A stretch of 64,000 bases of DNA, from positions 186,001 to 250,000 of the forward strand of contig JBLDXI010000060.1 in the NCBI GenBank assembly GCA_047495785.1, written 5' to 3'. How positions within the stretch are numbered: the first letter of the stretch is position 1; the number at the start of each line of letters is the position of its first letter. A program made the position numbers and the translations under genes. Source of the DNA: Lepidodermella squamata (taxonomy: Eukaryota > Gastrotricha). Below, piece by piece: positions 46,369-57,587 of this stretch. The notes below the pieces were generated by a model. The model saw only the letters and a program-made list of their open reading frames with translations. It did not search any database and was not told the origin of the DNA.

Positions 46369-47484
46369 ATGAAAGCAATCGTTGTAATCTTCATGGCTTT
46401 GAACTTCTTCTGCAATAATCATGCCTTTCGGTTAAAGATCAAATTTTCTGTTGTTAACAGCAAATCAGCAAACTGGACCAACCATAAATTATGTTCAGAT
46501 CACGAAACAATCAAAAAAGACATGTTATTCACGCCAGCTCCGAGCGCGAAAGCACCTTGGGGTATGGAAGGCGTGATCATTCGACATTCACCGGACATCA
46601 CCAAGCGATTCAACGAGATTCTCCACTGGAACATCAACTGCCTGAGCCCTGCAGCTAATTTCGGGCAGCTGTTCGGACATTTTATCAAAGAAGGCTGCTG
46701 GGCTGTCTTTTATGGGCCTGTAGTTCGTGATGTAGTAATCGGCTCAAAACCGCTGGAGATCGAGTTGAAGTTTTCCTGCTCACTCGTTAAGGCTATCTCA
46801 ATTTTCCAATCGCACTACGTCAGCACGTGTTCGAACTCAACTTTCGGCCACATCTACGGCCATCCTATAGCTGATTTCAACACCTGGGATGATTTCGCGT
46901 CTGGCGGAGAGCATTCATCTGATTTCACAGTAGATACTATGGCTTACGACTGGGCGCAAACGGTGGTCATCGATCAGCATGGTGGCCTATCAGATACTTG
47001 CCGATCCTTACTTCGAATGCCGAATCAAACGGAGAAGAATACAAAGGGACATAATTACGGACAAATCCTGCGATATTTCAAGCTGAAAAGCAGAGGTTTC
47101 ACGGCTGCTGACTTAAGTGTCAAAAAAGTGATGATGGATAACATTCAAGATGTAGCTATGGATAACGCTGCGAGAAATGGACTTCTAAGTGACTACTGTT
47201 CTCTAGCGCTGGAAGGAACCTATGACAACTCGACAAAGGTGTGTTATTCCTCGCTGGACTGTTTCGCCCCGAATCCTGTTGACCAGGCGATGAAAAGTGA
47301 GCTGGGCGAAGTTTACTGGCTAAATGCTATGGAGCCACTGCTGAAGCGACACATGCCGTGTATCTACGCAGGTTTGGAGCGTAGTTCGGCCAAAATTGAG
47401 CTAACGTCGAACAGCGCGTCATTAAACTCTGCCTATGTTGCCAATCTTTTGGCTTTCCTTAACCTTCTGCTGAACTTGCTTTGA
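46369..47484 (+). CDS. Secreted GPI-type protein with a nucleotidyltransferase-like motif
   Basis: An intronless 371-aa protein. ATG 46369 starts a signal peptide (MKAIVVIFMALNFFCNNHAF); the C-terminus ends SAYVANLLAFLNLLLNLL, a likely GPI signal. Residues around 125-145 read YGPVVRDVVIGSKPLEIEL, which resembles the G-G-x-V-R-D...D-x-D signature of the poly(A) polymerase/CCA-enzyme head domain, but the metal-binding D-x-D is E-x-E. About eleven cysteines suggest an extracellular, disulphide-bonded protein. A catalytic role is doubtful; the family link is my inference from one motif. Confidence 0.5.
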   Translation: MKAIVVIFMALNFFCNNHAFRLKIKFSVVNSKSANWTNHKLCSDHETIKKDMLFTPAPSAKAPWGMEGVIIRHSPDITKRFNEILHWNINCLSPAANFGQLFGHFIKEGCWAVFYGPVVRDVVIGSKPLEIELKFSCSLVKAISIFQSHYVSTCSNSTFGHIYGHPIADFNTWDDFASGGEHSSDFTVDTMAYDWAQTVVIDQHGGLSDTCRSLLRMPNQTEKNTKGHNYGQILRYFKLKSRGFTAADLSVKKVMMDNIQDVAMDNAARNGLLSDYCSLALEGTYDNSTKVCYSSLDCFAPNPVDQAMKSELGEVYWLNAMEPLLKRHMPCIYAGLERSSAKIELTSNSASLNSAYVANLLAFLNLLLNLL

Positions 47485-47661
47485 AACAAAGGGTTTAATT
47501 GGTTTATTTCTAGTCAATGCTGTGGAGCATGATTACAATAATGTAGTTGTAAGGTTGGGTAATAAACAAGGGAATCGATGTCTAAAGAGTCGCTTTACAT
47601 ATAGATAAATGCTTGCTAGTTGTGATGATGAATCCTAGTCATTCCCTCGAACCAGATGAGC

Positions 47662-48083
47662 TCAGTTGATGAAGATAGCTGCCATAGATAGGAGAAGAGC
47701 AGCGATTATGCAGTGCGAACCGCCAATTTTCACACCCGAGTTGCACAGCTCCTTGTTGCAAGAGCAAATTGAACCCTCGGCGCTTGAGATTGTCGCCGAT
47801 TGGCAGGTGTTCGGCGTCAAACTGTCAATGGGATCGCATGACTTCGTTATTGAAGTAACGCCGAGTGCTGAGCTCTTCGTTTTGCCGCAAGCTTTGCAGT
47901 CGCTGCTCGTCGACTGCGTGAAGCTTCCGCTTTCGCTCGACGCCGTGCCAATCCAGCATTTGATGCCAGCTGTTTGTTTTCAACTTTGGGTTATCTTTGT
48001 AATGACATTTTTATCGCAAAATTCTTACCAGCGCATGCAATAATCGCTGCGAGAGCGACAGCCTGGAAGATGAACCGAGCCAT
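47662..48083 (-). CDS. Ly6/uPAR-like GPI-anchored protein 4
   Basis: Exons 48083-48029 and 47969-47662 with a 60-nt intron (120 aa). Exon 1 codes for a signal peptide (MARFIFQAVALAAIIACA); exon 2 has no ATG near its start. The mature part shows KCWIGTAS, CKACGK, SCDP and the closing CSCNKELCN, then a hydrophobic tail (IIAALLLSMAAIFIN). The opposite strand also has an open frame here, but splice phase, signal peptide and cysteine pattern favour this strand. Confidence 0.8.
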
Positions 48084-49152
48084 GGCTTAGCGAAATAGAA
48101 ATGAAAAATGCAGGTCTGCTGGTCTAATGAGCTGCGAATGTGCTGGTTGAGCTAGAGGTGACTTTCGCCCACTCCTTAGATACGCAGCTGTCGAATCACT
48201 TATGACTTCATTTGAAAGCATGGATGCGTTAATTGCATTTCGATCCAGGGACCTGCCATGGCAACCTGCCATGGCTCCTCGAAATTACTCTCATGATTTG
48301 AGATTCTGGGAAAACATCTGACTACACGATTGCATGAATGACTCATTCATGCTTAAGTTTGGACTGGAACATGGATACAGCCAATAAGGAGTGATGAATT
48401 TCAGAAGTAAATCATCCAATTGCTCGGAAAAAATGGTTCTTCATACAGTAGTAAGCCATAACGTCTCAGTTTTCCAGTAATCTTTATTAAATTAAAGGTC
48501 TCCTAAGGCTGTTAGTCGCCGAAGATGGAAGTTCACTACCTTTCATTTTCTATATAAAATTCAGAAAATGCGTGGTACCTTACAGCGCGAGTCATGTGCA
48601 AATTTCGAAGGTTTATGCTTTCAAATGCTCGGGCTTCATTCAATATCGATTATTAGGTACCAGGTACCAGGTCCCATCCGATCAGCGGCGCTAAGATCTT
48701 GGTGATTTGAAAGTAGTACATCAGCATACCACTGCTATTTATATAAGCTTACGAATATCCCTCTATTTTAAAAGGTGTTGGTGTCAAGTTCTAGGATAAA
48801 TCGATCTTTGCATTGTTATTTATTGAGGCACGAATCAGCTAGAAAAATAATTAGCTTCAACCCGACTAAACAATATGCGGAATAAATGCATAATCACTGA
48901 ATTAAAAGTCTTGTTGATTTCCTATTGTCTCGCTTGTTGTAGACAAGGAAAACGCCTCCATAACCTCAGCCTCTAACAAGAACAGTCATAGTAAAAAACA
49001 ACCTGAAAAACAAAGGTTCATAATTGGCCGCGAGATATATACATTACGATTTTACATCATGAGAAGGATTGATCCACCATTTAGACCATCACCGCCGTTA
49101 CCGCCGCCACCGCCACCACCACCACCTGATTGCGGGCAGAATGCAGCTCCGG
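48084..49152. other. Intergenic, no gene seen
   Basis: No supported gene. A (GCC)n-rich stretch lies at 49092-49125, just beyond the stop of the minus-strand gene at 49153. About 60 bp near 48800 resemble sequence near 63030. Confidence 0.5.
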
Positions 49153-49877
49153 TCAGATGCATGAACTACCATCAATATTACAAAGAATCACAACTGAGCT
49201 CTCGAATTTCTGGCTTACGTATAAAAAATATCCATCCTCCTTCCTTGTGCCTTGATTGCCCTGGGACGTGAATTGTACTGATTCCTGATTAGGATCACAT
49301 TTCATGAAGGCCACTGTTCTCCTAGAATTTTCTTGAGCTTTAGCTGATCTTTGAAAACCTCCTTAGACTCACCTCATGTTAGCAGGATCGCTGTCTGGTT
49401 GAGTATCGAAAACCAATGCGATAGTTGGCGTTGGGTCGTCTGGGCCAGTTCTTATTTCAAACCTGGTGGTTGCCGGCTCGCCAAGGTTGTAATTGTTAGC
49501 ACTTGCATACTCACAAGCTGCAGCTTTCCCGTCACATGCGTTCAGCTCTGGTTTCCTTATAACTCCACAAAATGCTAAATAATATCCGTAAATTGGTCCA
49601 GTTGTGTGAAGGCTACAAAGAGAATATTTCTGAATGTTGGAACCTGTATCAGATGTTAAAATTAGGCTTACGGCTGCGTCGCAGTCTGGGTCACTAATTC
49701 AGTCAAATTGACGGTTCCGCTTCCATCAGCTAGGTCACAGATACAGGTACCTTGTTCATAGCTGGGTTTGCATGCGTTCGGGTCAGCCTCAATAAGGCTG
49801 AGCTGGAGGAGTAAGTAAAAAAGAGCTGGAAAAGCTGTCTTCGCTATGAAGCTTTTCCTTTTCGTCTCGATCGTCAT
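49153..49877 (-). CDS. Secreted MRH-like (mannose-6-phosphate receptor homology) protein
   Basis: Exons 49877-49672, 49612-49373 and 49321-49153; introns of 59 and 51 nt with matching phases (204 aa). After a signal peptide come CKPSYEQGTCICDL and DLTEL-like VNLTELV, then GPIYGYYLAFCG, NACDGKAAACEY, YNLGE, and finally FMKCDP and a last Cys pair. The order C...C.C...yy...fCg...C...aC...lG is that of MRH domains, which bind phosphomannosyl or mannose-rich glycans in the secretory and endosomal route. I cannot confirm the sugar-contact residues. No membrane segment follows, so it would be soluble. Confidence 0.55.
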
Positions 49878-50446
49878 CTCAAGAAACAGGTTAGCGCTTT
49901 ATCATACAAACCCTAATGTCTCAGTTCTGAGCACCATAATATATCTTGGTTTTATCTCCTCGATTGCACATTTATCGAATTGCTGTCCGTTCTTAAGGCG
50001 TCAGATAAGAGACGTACTTAGTCACAAGAGGCTGAATGTAGGAAAGTTTAGAAATACGATATCCTCTTTTATTTTATTTAGAAAGCGTTATATCATTGTG
50101 ATAATGCTGCCATGATCCCTACTGCCATATAATTTCGCCCACGTATTTTGTGGACCACGAACAGCACACTTAGAGAGGATTCGGCATAAAAAACCGTGTT
50201 GTAATGAACATTGAATAGAGATGCGAGACATTTGGCAAATCGGAGAGGAATCAATGTAATCTATTATTAAAATTGCTATTACTGCTTCCAATTAGTCGTG
50301 ACACTTTCCGCACAACCTTAATTCTTATCAGGGGGAGTCGAAAGAGTACCGTGGGAACACGCTCCCTAGTACTAATTAGTATGCCCAGAAGATTGCGAAC
50401 AATCTCATTACCACACACATCGGAATATTTTTGAAAGAGAACTGGA
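49878..50446. other. Intergenic, no gene seen
   Basis: Divergent spacer between the MRH-like and knottin-like genes; nothing recognisable. Confidence 0.5.
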
Positions 50447-50853
50447 ATGAACCGCTTTTTTGTTCTTTTGGCTCTTCTAGCCTGTTGTGTTGCAGCAGCA
50501 GCTTCTTCGCAACACTGCTCCAAGGATGGCGAAAGCTGCATGTCAAACGAATGCTGCCCGGGCCTGTGAGGCTGAATATTTCGTAATCTACGAACATTTT
50601 TCAAATACAAGTTCACTATAGGACACCAATTGAATCAAGATACGGCGCTTACTGCACGTGCATGGCGCCGCCAACTGCCTATGCACCACCTTGTGCTGCG
50701 CTGGGCGATGATTGCCGTCACAATTTATGCTGTTCAGGCTTGTAAGTTACTAGAAATCAGAGATGTTCTCAATCTCAGTTGCTTACTTCTAAAAGGACGG
50801 CTCGTTGGACGTATAGCAACGAATGGAAGCGTTCTTATTGCAGATGCGGATAA
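50447..50853 (+). CDS. Secreted double-knottin (ICK-like) protein
   Basis: Three exons, 50447-50565, 50622-50741 and 50796-50853, joined by 56- and 54-nt introns in phase 2 (98 aa). After a signal peptide (MNRFFVLLALLACCVAAAA) there are two similar modules, each with the inhibitor-cystine-knot order Cys, six residues, Cys, four residues, CysCys-x-Gly-Leu, then a tract ending Cys-x-Cys. An intron falls at the same Gly-Leu position in both modules, so the second arose by exon duplication. Such folds serve as venom peptides, antimicrobials or channel modulators in different animals; the role here cannot be told from sequence. Confidence 0.75.
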
Positions 50854-51955
50854 TCGGAAGATCGGTCGACTTCATTGGAGACAAAAAAGACGAAATATAC
50901 TTAGCAACCAAATACAAAAAGACGTGTGAAAATGCTGGGAAATGCTGGCTTCCCAACTAATTAAAAACATATAACTTCTGATTTCAATGTCGGTTGAGAT
51001 CATCAAGAGTTTTATCTTTTATCAGATTCACGAGCTTATAAAAACAACCCCAAATTTTAGCCGTGATCGAAAGCTCCACGACCGCTAATAAAGGAAATAT
51101 CTCTGGAAAATACCTGGTAATAAAACGAAAGTTTAGCAGAACTTGGTATTTAGTTAAGCAGCCGTTATGTCAGCAAAAAGCTCTTAAGCAATTGACACTT
51201 CAGCAACGCCCACTTTAGCATTTGTACTATGTATTCACCAAACTACTCTTCAGAAAAAGGCTTATGAGCAATGAAATAATCGAGCAAGCGTCATTTCCCG
51301 ATTTCCCGAGTTTCAGTAACATTCTTTCTTTTTATCGTTGCTCTCGAAGGGCTATTTTCTCGGGGGAAACCGAAGTCTCAGTCATCAGTTCGATTCCTCG
51401 TTTTGGTATGACGCTGGAGACTAAAATACTTATCTAGTGAGAATATCTGTGGTAAGTACTTGAAATTGTAAATTTGGCAGCATTTACCTTGTGGCTTGAG
51501 GCATTTACCGTTCTGAGTTCTGAATTCATACTACAGGCAACTAGTACATTCATGTTTGTCATGTGCGGATATACAAAACCGCGCTTACTCCCACTTCGCA
51601 CACGTTGAATACACGGTGCGCGCGCGATTAGTTATAACGCAGCATTGACTCCATTTATAGCGTTTCTCATTTCCCGCAAATTATCATTAACTGTTGAAGC
51701 ACCGGGTAGATAGGGGTTTGACAGCCCTATAGATAGCGCTGACGATTAAGTCCATTTTGCTAACAAAATTCCAGAAATGTTATCGATGGCGCTAATCATT
51801 CGACGCGTTAGCCTTCGTATTTTTGACTGACTTCTTTGGTATTTATACTGTTTATTAAATAGTCATATTTTCAAGAATTCATAGCATGTATAGCATGTTC
51901 ACGTGATACGCGTCTCATATTTTAGAAATATATGTGATAGCGAGTTTAAACGGAA
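50854..51955. other. Spacer with a duplicated 140-bp segment
   Basis: 50938-51080 is repeated at about 57012-57160 with few changes; both copies contain GCTTATAAAAACAACCCC, a TATA-like box. No gene is seen in the rest. The segment may be a promoter region copied with a lost gene. Confidence 0.6.
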
Positions 51956-53565
51956 ATGCGCTGGTCAGCCATGGTAACATTAGCCCTTGTGGCAACATGT
52001 TGCCCCGGAAATGCAATCTTCGTCTCGCCAAGCCTGGCAAAAGCAAAGGCTGCTCAAATTGATGCCCTTCTAAGAGCTGTCCAAGAGGACGTTGTCACAG
52101 AAGTGGACCAAATTATCAAAGAACATTTTGACGGCATTGAGCTCCACAAGATTAGCAATGCCAATGGGTGGACTTTGCTTCACCAAGTCGCAGCTTCCGA
52201 CAGCTTACAAGTCTTAGAATACTTACTACCTGCTGAGAAAGCGCCTAAACAGGAAGAGAACCTGAGCGAAGAGACGCGAGCGCTGATTGAAGCTGTTGAC
52301 AAAAGCAACCGAACGGCCATTTTCTACGCATTTGCGGGAGTTCAAACACACCTTATCAAATATTTCGCGAACATTTCTCATATCGATGCGGACGGCATGC
52401 CTCTGAGCCATTTTCTTGTCAAACGCAACATTTACGGGGCTCTGTCGAACCTGTTAAAGAACACAGTCGGAGAAGATTATTTGCAGAATGAAGCCGGAGA
52501 AAGTCCACTGCATACGGCCGTGAAGCTTGGAAGACTTGAGATCGTGCGATCCATTCTCGCGAAAACGCCAGCTTGGCTGTCGAAAGTAGACAACTACGGA
52601 AGAACACCTATGCATACTTTGGGCCTGAACTGCGCCAACCTGGAAACTTTAGCAATGGCTCAGCTTCTGAGCGATCGCTTCCAGCAGTTTGAGAAAAGGC
52701 GAGATCTATTCGGCGAAACGCCATTGGAAACGGCAATCAAGCGGAATTGCTTGAGCTTGGTGAAATTCATGCTGGAGAAGAGCTCAGATAGCGTATGTAC
52801 TGCTTTGAACCCTCGCGATGGCTACTCGCCGCTGCACATTGCCAAGGTGCTTGCTCTCAGTGACATGTTCAATGTTATGGTCCATACTAACAAATGCGGG
52901 TTGGATCAGGTGGATGATTTGAAAAGAAAGGTCCGAGATGTCAGCGCGATAGATGAAGCCGCGATGCCGACACTTAGACAAGGTAAATTCGTTCCTATTT
53001 CTGATTACGTAATTTCGAAAAATTCCTCATTCGAGCCAAAAAATCGATATCGAAAAATATTGTTAATGTTATTCCTGATTTTAACGAAGTCAACTCGAAA
53101 ACATCATAAATTTACAATAATTATATTAGAACTGATCGAAATAAAGAATACTTACTTTTTATTTGGCTCTTTAGAATTGAACAAGCTACTTTCAGCTTAT
53201 ACTGCTGTTATAGGAGGTAAGATTATGCAGTAATCTATTCTATGAATATATCGCTGAGCTAAAATTTCTCACAGTCCTAGTGGAAGTTGCTGACAAGGGG
53301 TACCGTAAGCTTTCCTCATTACTCAACTAAACAGCAGTCACGAATATGCATGTTACCCGCCAGAACTGACCAAGCTCAAATCCGCCGTTGAAACGCTGAG
53401 ACGTAAGTTTCCGCACTTCTGTTCCATCTTTCTGAGTTACCAATCACTCGGTCGTTTTCTTTGCCAGCTGTATGCGATCAAGGATGCTTGAATGGAGGTT
53501 TCTGCTACGCTACAAATGCTTGCAAGTGTGCAAAAGGCTGGTTCGGATCCGACTGCAGTAAATTG
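51956..53565 (+). CDS. Secreted ankyrin-repeat protein with EGF module
   Basis: Proposed exons: 51956-52982, 53275-53299, 53335-53402 and 53468-53565. The first encodes a signal peptide (MRWSAMVTLALVATCCPGNA) and at least six ankyrin repeats (NANGWTLLHQVAASDSLQVL, AGESPLHTAVKLGRLEIV, LFGETPLETAIKRNCLSLV). The last is one EGF module (CDQGCLNGGFCYATNACKC). The two small middle exons are uncertain, although phases agree. Exon 4 ends in phase 0 before GTAAGT and could join the ankyrin array at 54393, also phase 0; otherwise the reading runs on to 53877. Ankyrin repeats in an exported protein are unusual. Confidence 0.6.
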
Positions 53566-54392
53566 GTAAGTTTCCGAACCGATCATCAAGGTGTTTCAAA
53601 CGGTTCGCAAACTAATTTGCGGGTACCAGTACCTATGGAAGGACATCCCTTTGCGCTGAGTGAACGAGCGGAGGACATCACTGGTATAGATTATATGTAC
53701 AAGACAGGTGACACCCTACACCCTTATCCAAGATCGCACCCTGGGCACAACGCAATGTTATTGAGTGACAGTGGCGAATGGAGGTGGGAGATAGGTGAGC
53801 TTCGGGTACGCCAGAACCCCGAGGCCATAATTGCCCATAAGTCTGACTACAGATCTGCTGCACAATCGCAGATCTAACTGGTACAAGAAATTACTACATA
53901 TAAGTATACATACTCGATGCTCGCAATCATAGCTATAATATGACCGAAAATAAGTGAAAAGTGGGGTTTGGCGTATTTTCTGTATTTTCCACCAAATCGC
54001 AAAACGTGTGTGGACTTGAAGAGGGACGATTCTTGGATTCCTAAATGTCTCTTCTCAGTTTTTCTTGAGGATTTTGAATATTAAAATTTCAGACCTCTTA
54101 GATGCTCTCTAACCAATAATTCTGCGAAAAAGCGAAAGCTAAAGCTTGCTACGCTCGCGGTGTTGCAATTCTCTGTTTACTAGCATTCCAGCCCCAAAAC
54201 TGGAGCGAATAGCGAACCGACAAAAAAGCATCACCGGGAAAAAGGCCAATATAAAAATGCGAGCGACGTATAGTCGCGAGCGACAAATTTGATTGGCATC
54301 CCCCTTCCGGCGAAAAGCCTACTTCCTTCACTGTTTTTATATTGCTTCATGAAATTTCATGTTTCGTGTACACATAGGTTCATGAAATTCAG

Positions 54393-56511
54393 CCAAGTCA
54401 AGAAATTCTTGAAAAGTACAAACAGTTGTCGACTGCGGTTGGCGAGACGCTGGACGCGGTGCGGGTGTGGCTGCTCGTGACGGACATCGATGTGGCCACT
54501 AACGGCAACTTCGACCCGAATTGGCGAGATCCTAATAAATACACGACATGTAATAAATGGAACAAAAACCTCACTCTGCTTCACCGTTTGCTGAACTGTG
54601 CTTCGCGGCAACCCGAGCAGCGGCTAGAAATCGCTCGCCTGTTCGTAGATCGTGGTGCAGATGTCAATGCAAAGGAGGATAATGATGGCAACACCGCGTT
54701 GATTTTGGCGGCCGGCAATGGGCACGTCGAAGCGGTGAGGCTGCTTCTGGATCGCAGCGCCGCCACCGAGGCTAAGACTAACAGTGGCGACACTGCGTTG
54801 GTTTGGGCGGCCTGGAATGGGCACCTCGACGTAGTGAGACTACTTCTGGATCGCAATGCAGCCATTGAGGCCAAGGATAATGATGGCGACACGGCGTTGA
54901 TTTTAGCGGCTAAGAATGGGCATGTTGGCGTTGCGAGACTGCTTCTAGATCGCGGATCGGCTATTGAAGCCAAGAATAATAATGGCGACACGGCGTTGAT
55001 TATGGCCGCCGTGTATGGGCGGGTTGAAGCTGTGCGGCTGCTCGTCGACCGAAAAGGCGCAATCGACGCCAAGAAAGACGGTGGCGAGACTGCATTTATG
55101 TTGGCGGCTTATAATGGGCAGGTCGAAGCAGCTAGACTGTTGCTAGATCGCGGAGCCGCCATCGAGGCTAAAGATAACAGTGGCTGGACGTCGTTGATGA
55201 GGGCGGCTTCCCAGTCGGAAATCAGTAGACCGAGAAATAGCGGAATGATCGAATTAGGATTTAATAAAGATCTATCAACTATGATCGTAGAAATTAGGTC
55301 ACAGCTAGACCGAGGCGACCATTCAAACAGCCCGAATCGTGTACATTGCGTCTATTCCCATAGATCGAGGCTCCTCGATCGCCGCTAGGTCAGATTTTGT
55401 TCAGCTTCAGACAATTCATTGGCAATAATCAGCACATTTAATTACTCAACGAAGGTTTAGCCACTTGGAGTAGGCCAGGGTCGTTTAAATAGGATCTAAC
55501 CAGATCGATCTAGCCAGGGTCGACCCACCAGCAGCGATGCTCTAATTTAACCACTGACTTGGCCACATTCTAGGTCATCAATTTCACACACATGGATCTA
55601 AGGCGATAGATCTACAGATGACCTACGTGGCAATATTCAGGTCATGAATTGTCTTGTTCGATTCAAAATTGGTTTGAGTCCAGCACGTGTCGTTATGACG
55701 CAGCACGCAGCATTGTTACAGCATCGGATTTCTGAACTACTTTGAGAATGAAATAAATCTCTCATTCCGCCATTCTTTAACCTAATTCGCACTTGCCATT
55801 TTCAGTCATAATTTTTGTTCAATTTTCTTGACTTTCTGTTGACTTGCTTTTTCTCTGCTATGCTAAGGCTATGCTGCTAAACTAATAGCGGTTAGGGTCT
55901 AGCCAGGATCTATTTTTTTACGACTGGGTTCTAATGGGCAGGTGGAAGCAGCGAGACTGCTTCTGGATCGCAACGCCTCTATCGAGGCCAAGACGAACAG
56001 TGGCTGGGCGGATGGCTGGACGGCGTTGATTTTGGCGGCCTGGAATGGGCACGCCGACGTTGTGGGGCTGCTCCTAGATCGCGGAGCCGTCATCGAGGCC
56101 AAGAGTAGCCGTGGCGAGACGGCGTTGATGTTGGCAGCAGGCAAAGGGCACGTCGAAGCTGTGCGTTTGCTTCTTGTCCGCGGAGCCGCCATCAATGACA
56201 AGGATAATGACGGCAATACGGCGGTGATGTTTGCAGCTGGAAATGGGCACTTCGAAGTAGCGAGACTGCTTCTGGATAACAAAGCCGCTATTGAAGCCAA
56301 GAATAACGATGGTGACACGGCGTTGATATTGGCCGCCTATTATCGGCACGTCGACGTGGTACGGCTGTTGTTGCACCGAGGTGCAAATATACAGGCGACA
56401 GATAAGCACGGAAAAGCAGCACTCGATTATGCTATTTGCCTTGGCAAAACTGACGTTGCCGACCTGCTGCAGCAGCGGGGAGCAACTCGCGCCAAGCCGT
56501 CTTGTGGCTAA
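54393..56511 (+). CDS. Ankyrin-repeat array, interrupted by an insertion
   Basis: An exon beginning at AG|54393 (EILEKYKQLSTAVGETL) runs into about eight ankyrin repeats of the DGDTALILAAKNGHV type. At 55209 the repeat is cut by the element at 55210-55928; homology resumes at 55931 in another frame and six more repeats follow to the stop at 56511. Removing the element plus one TT restores one continuous repeat across the junction (AAS|NGQ). As it stands the first part ends at 55388 in element-derived sequence. Probably the second half of the gene at 51956; it has no signal peptide of its own. Confidence 0.65.
55210..55928. mobile_element. 0.72-kb TIR element inside an ankyrin repeat
   Basis: Starts CCCAGTCGGAAATCAGTAGA and ends with the inverse TCTATTTTTTTACGACTGGG: 8 bp of perfect inverted repeat with further partial pairing. 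TT is present on both sides, and deleting element plus one TT rejoins the coding sequence. No transposase; non-autonomous. Family unknown. Confidence 0.75.
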
Positions 56512-57587
56512 CGCGACATGAAACAATACAACATGTGCGCATGCCGTAGTGGAATATAACTCAACTACCTCAACTATTACCTCAACATATTAGCATTTTC
56601 ATCAGCATTGTCACTGCTATTTTACCTTCCTAAATCCAGTGATGCAAGAATATCATACTTAGATAATTTTAGTATCTGGCACCTTGGCGCTGGGCCCATG
56701 GTTCAAAGCCAACTAACCCTTGCAGTTCCTCTTGCGTAAAAGAATGTTGACGATGAAAAAAGCGAAATTGTTTACTTTATTCAGCTGAATGTAACCCGCA
56801 TGGTGCAATTTTGACCAAGTGAACTGCCTAACAAAAGGTTTTTATAACAGGAGTTTTCTTGTTTTCTCCCAATTGTTATAATGGCTTTTTCGGCTCCTTC
56901 AAACAGCAAAATTTCTTTCATTATAGGCCTGCAGTTATTGGGGCGCTTGACATGGGGCGCTTCTCACCAAATATATCGCAAGGTATATTGCAACCAACTA
57001 CAATAAAACCTGTGAAAAATGCTGGGGAATACTGGCTTCCCAACTAATTAAAAACATATAACTTCTGATTTCAATCTCGGTTGAGATCATCAAGAGTTTT
57101 ATCTTTTATCAGATTCACAAGCTTATAAAAACAACCCCAGCTTTGGGCCGTGCTCGGCGACTTCAAGATCGCTACTTAAGGAAAATCGACTAAGACCTTG
57201 AATAAAATTGTTATTAAGGAACGCCTTATCACGCCTTGTCAAGCGTGAGAACTACCTGAGAACCGTTATAGTTCATAAGAGGGACTGTTTCGTATTCGTT
57301 AGCTGACGGAATGCTCGATTTTGCTCTTTGGACGAGCTTAAACAAACGTCAAGCTTCAAAAAGCGCTTGAACTCTGTCTGCGAACAGTCAATCCCGTTCC
57401 TTTCTTACTAAAGCCAGTTGCCGGAAGCACTGTACACTCCAGAGTTCGGGAGGTCCTGGTAAGAAAACGTGTTGATTGCATGAGTTCAATTTAGCACGAT
57501 CCTGGATCATGCGCACATTTCCAACGTTAGCGTTTTAAAATAGTTAAGTTTTATTTGGTATACATAAATCTGCAATAGTGTATTTAT
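56512..57587. other. Spacer with second copy of the 50.9-kb segment
   Basis: 57012-57160 repeats 50938-51080, including the TATA-like box. Similarity may extend upstream to about 56960 (AACCAACTACAA..GTGAAAA). No gene is supported. Confidence 0.55.

Noticed and set aside
47666-48043. Open frame of 125 codons on the plus strand
   Set aside because: It is the reverse strand of the spliced Ly6 gene at 47662-48083, which has a signal peptide, splice phase and cysteine pattern.
49059-49271. Proline-rich frame with a polyproline run
   Set aside because: It is antisense to the last exon and 3' flank of the MRH-like gene; the run is a (GCC)n tract.
53566-53877. Open extension after the EGF exon
   Set aside because: About 100 codons stay open past a strong GTAAGT donor, but the sequence has no recognisable domain; kept only as an alternative 3' end in the gene note.
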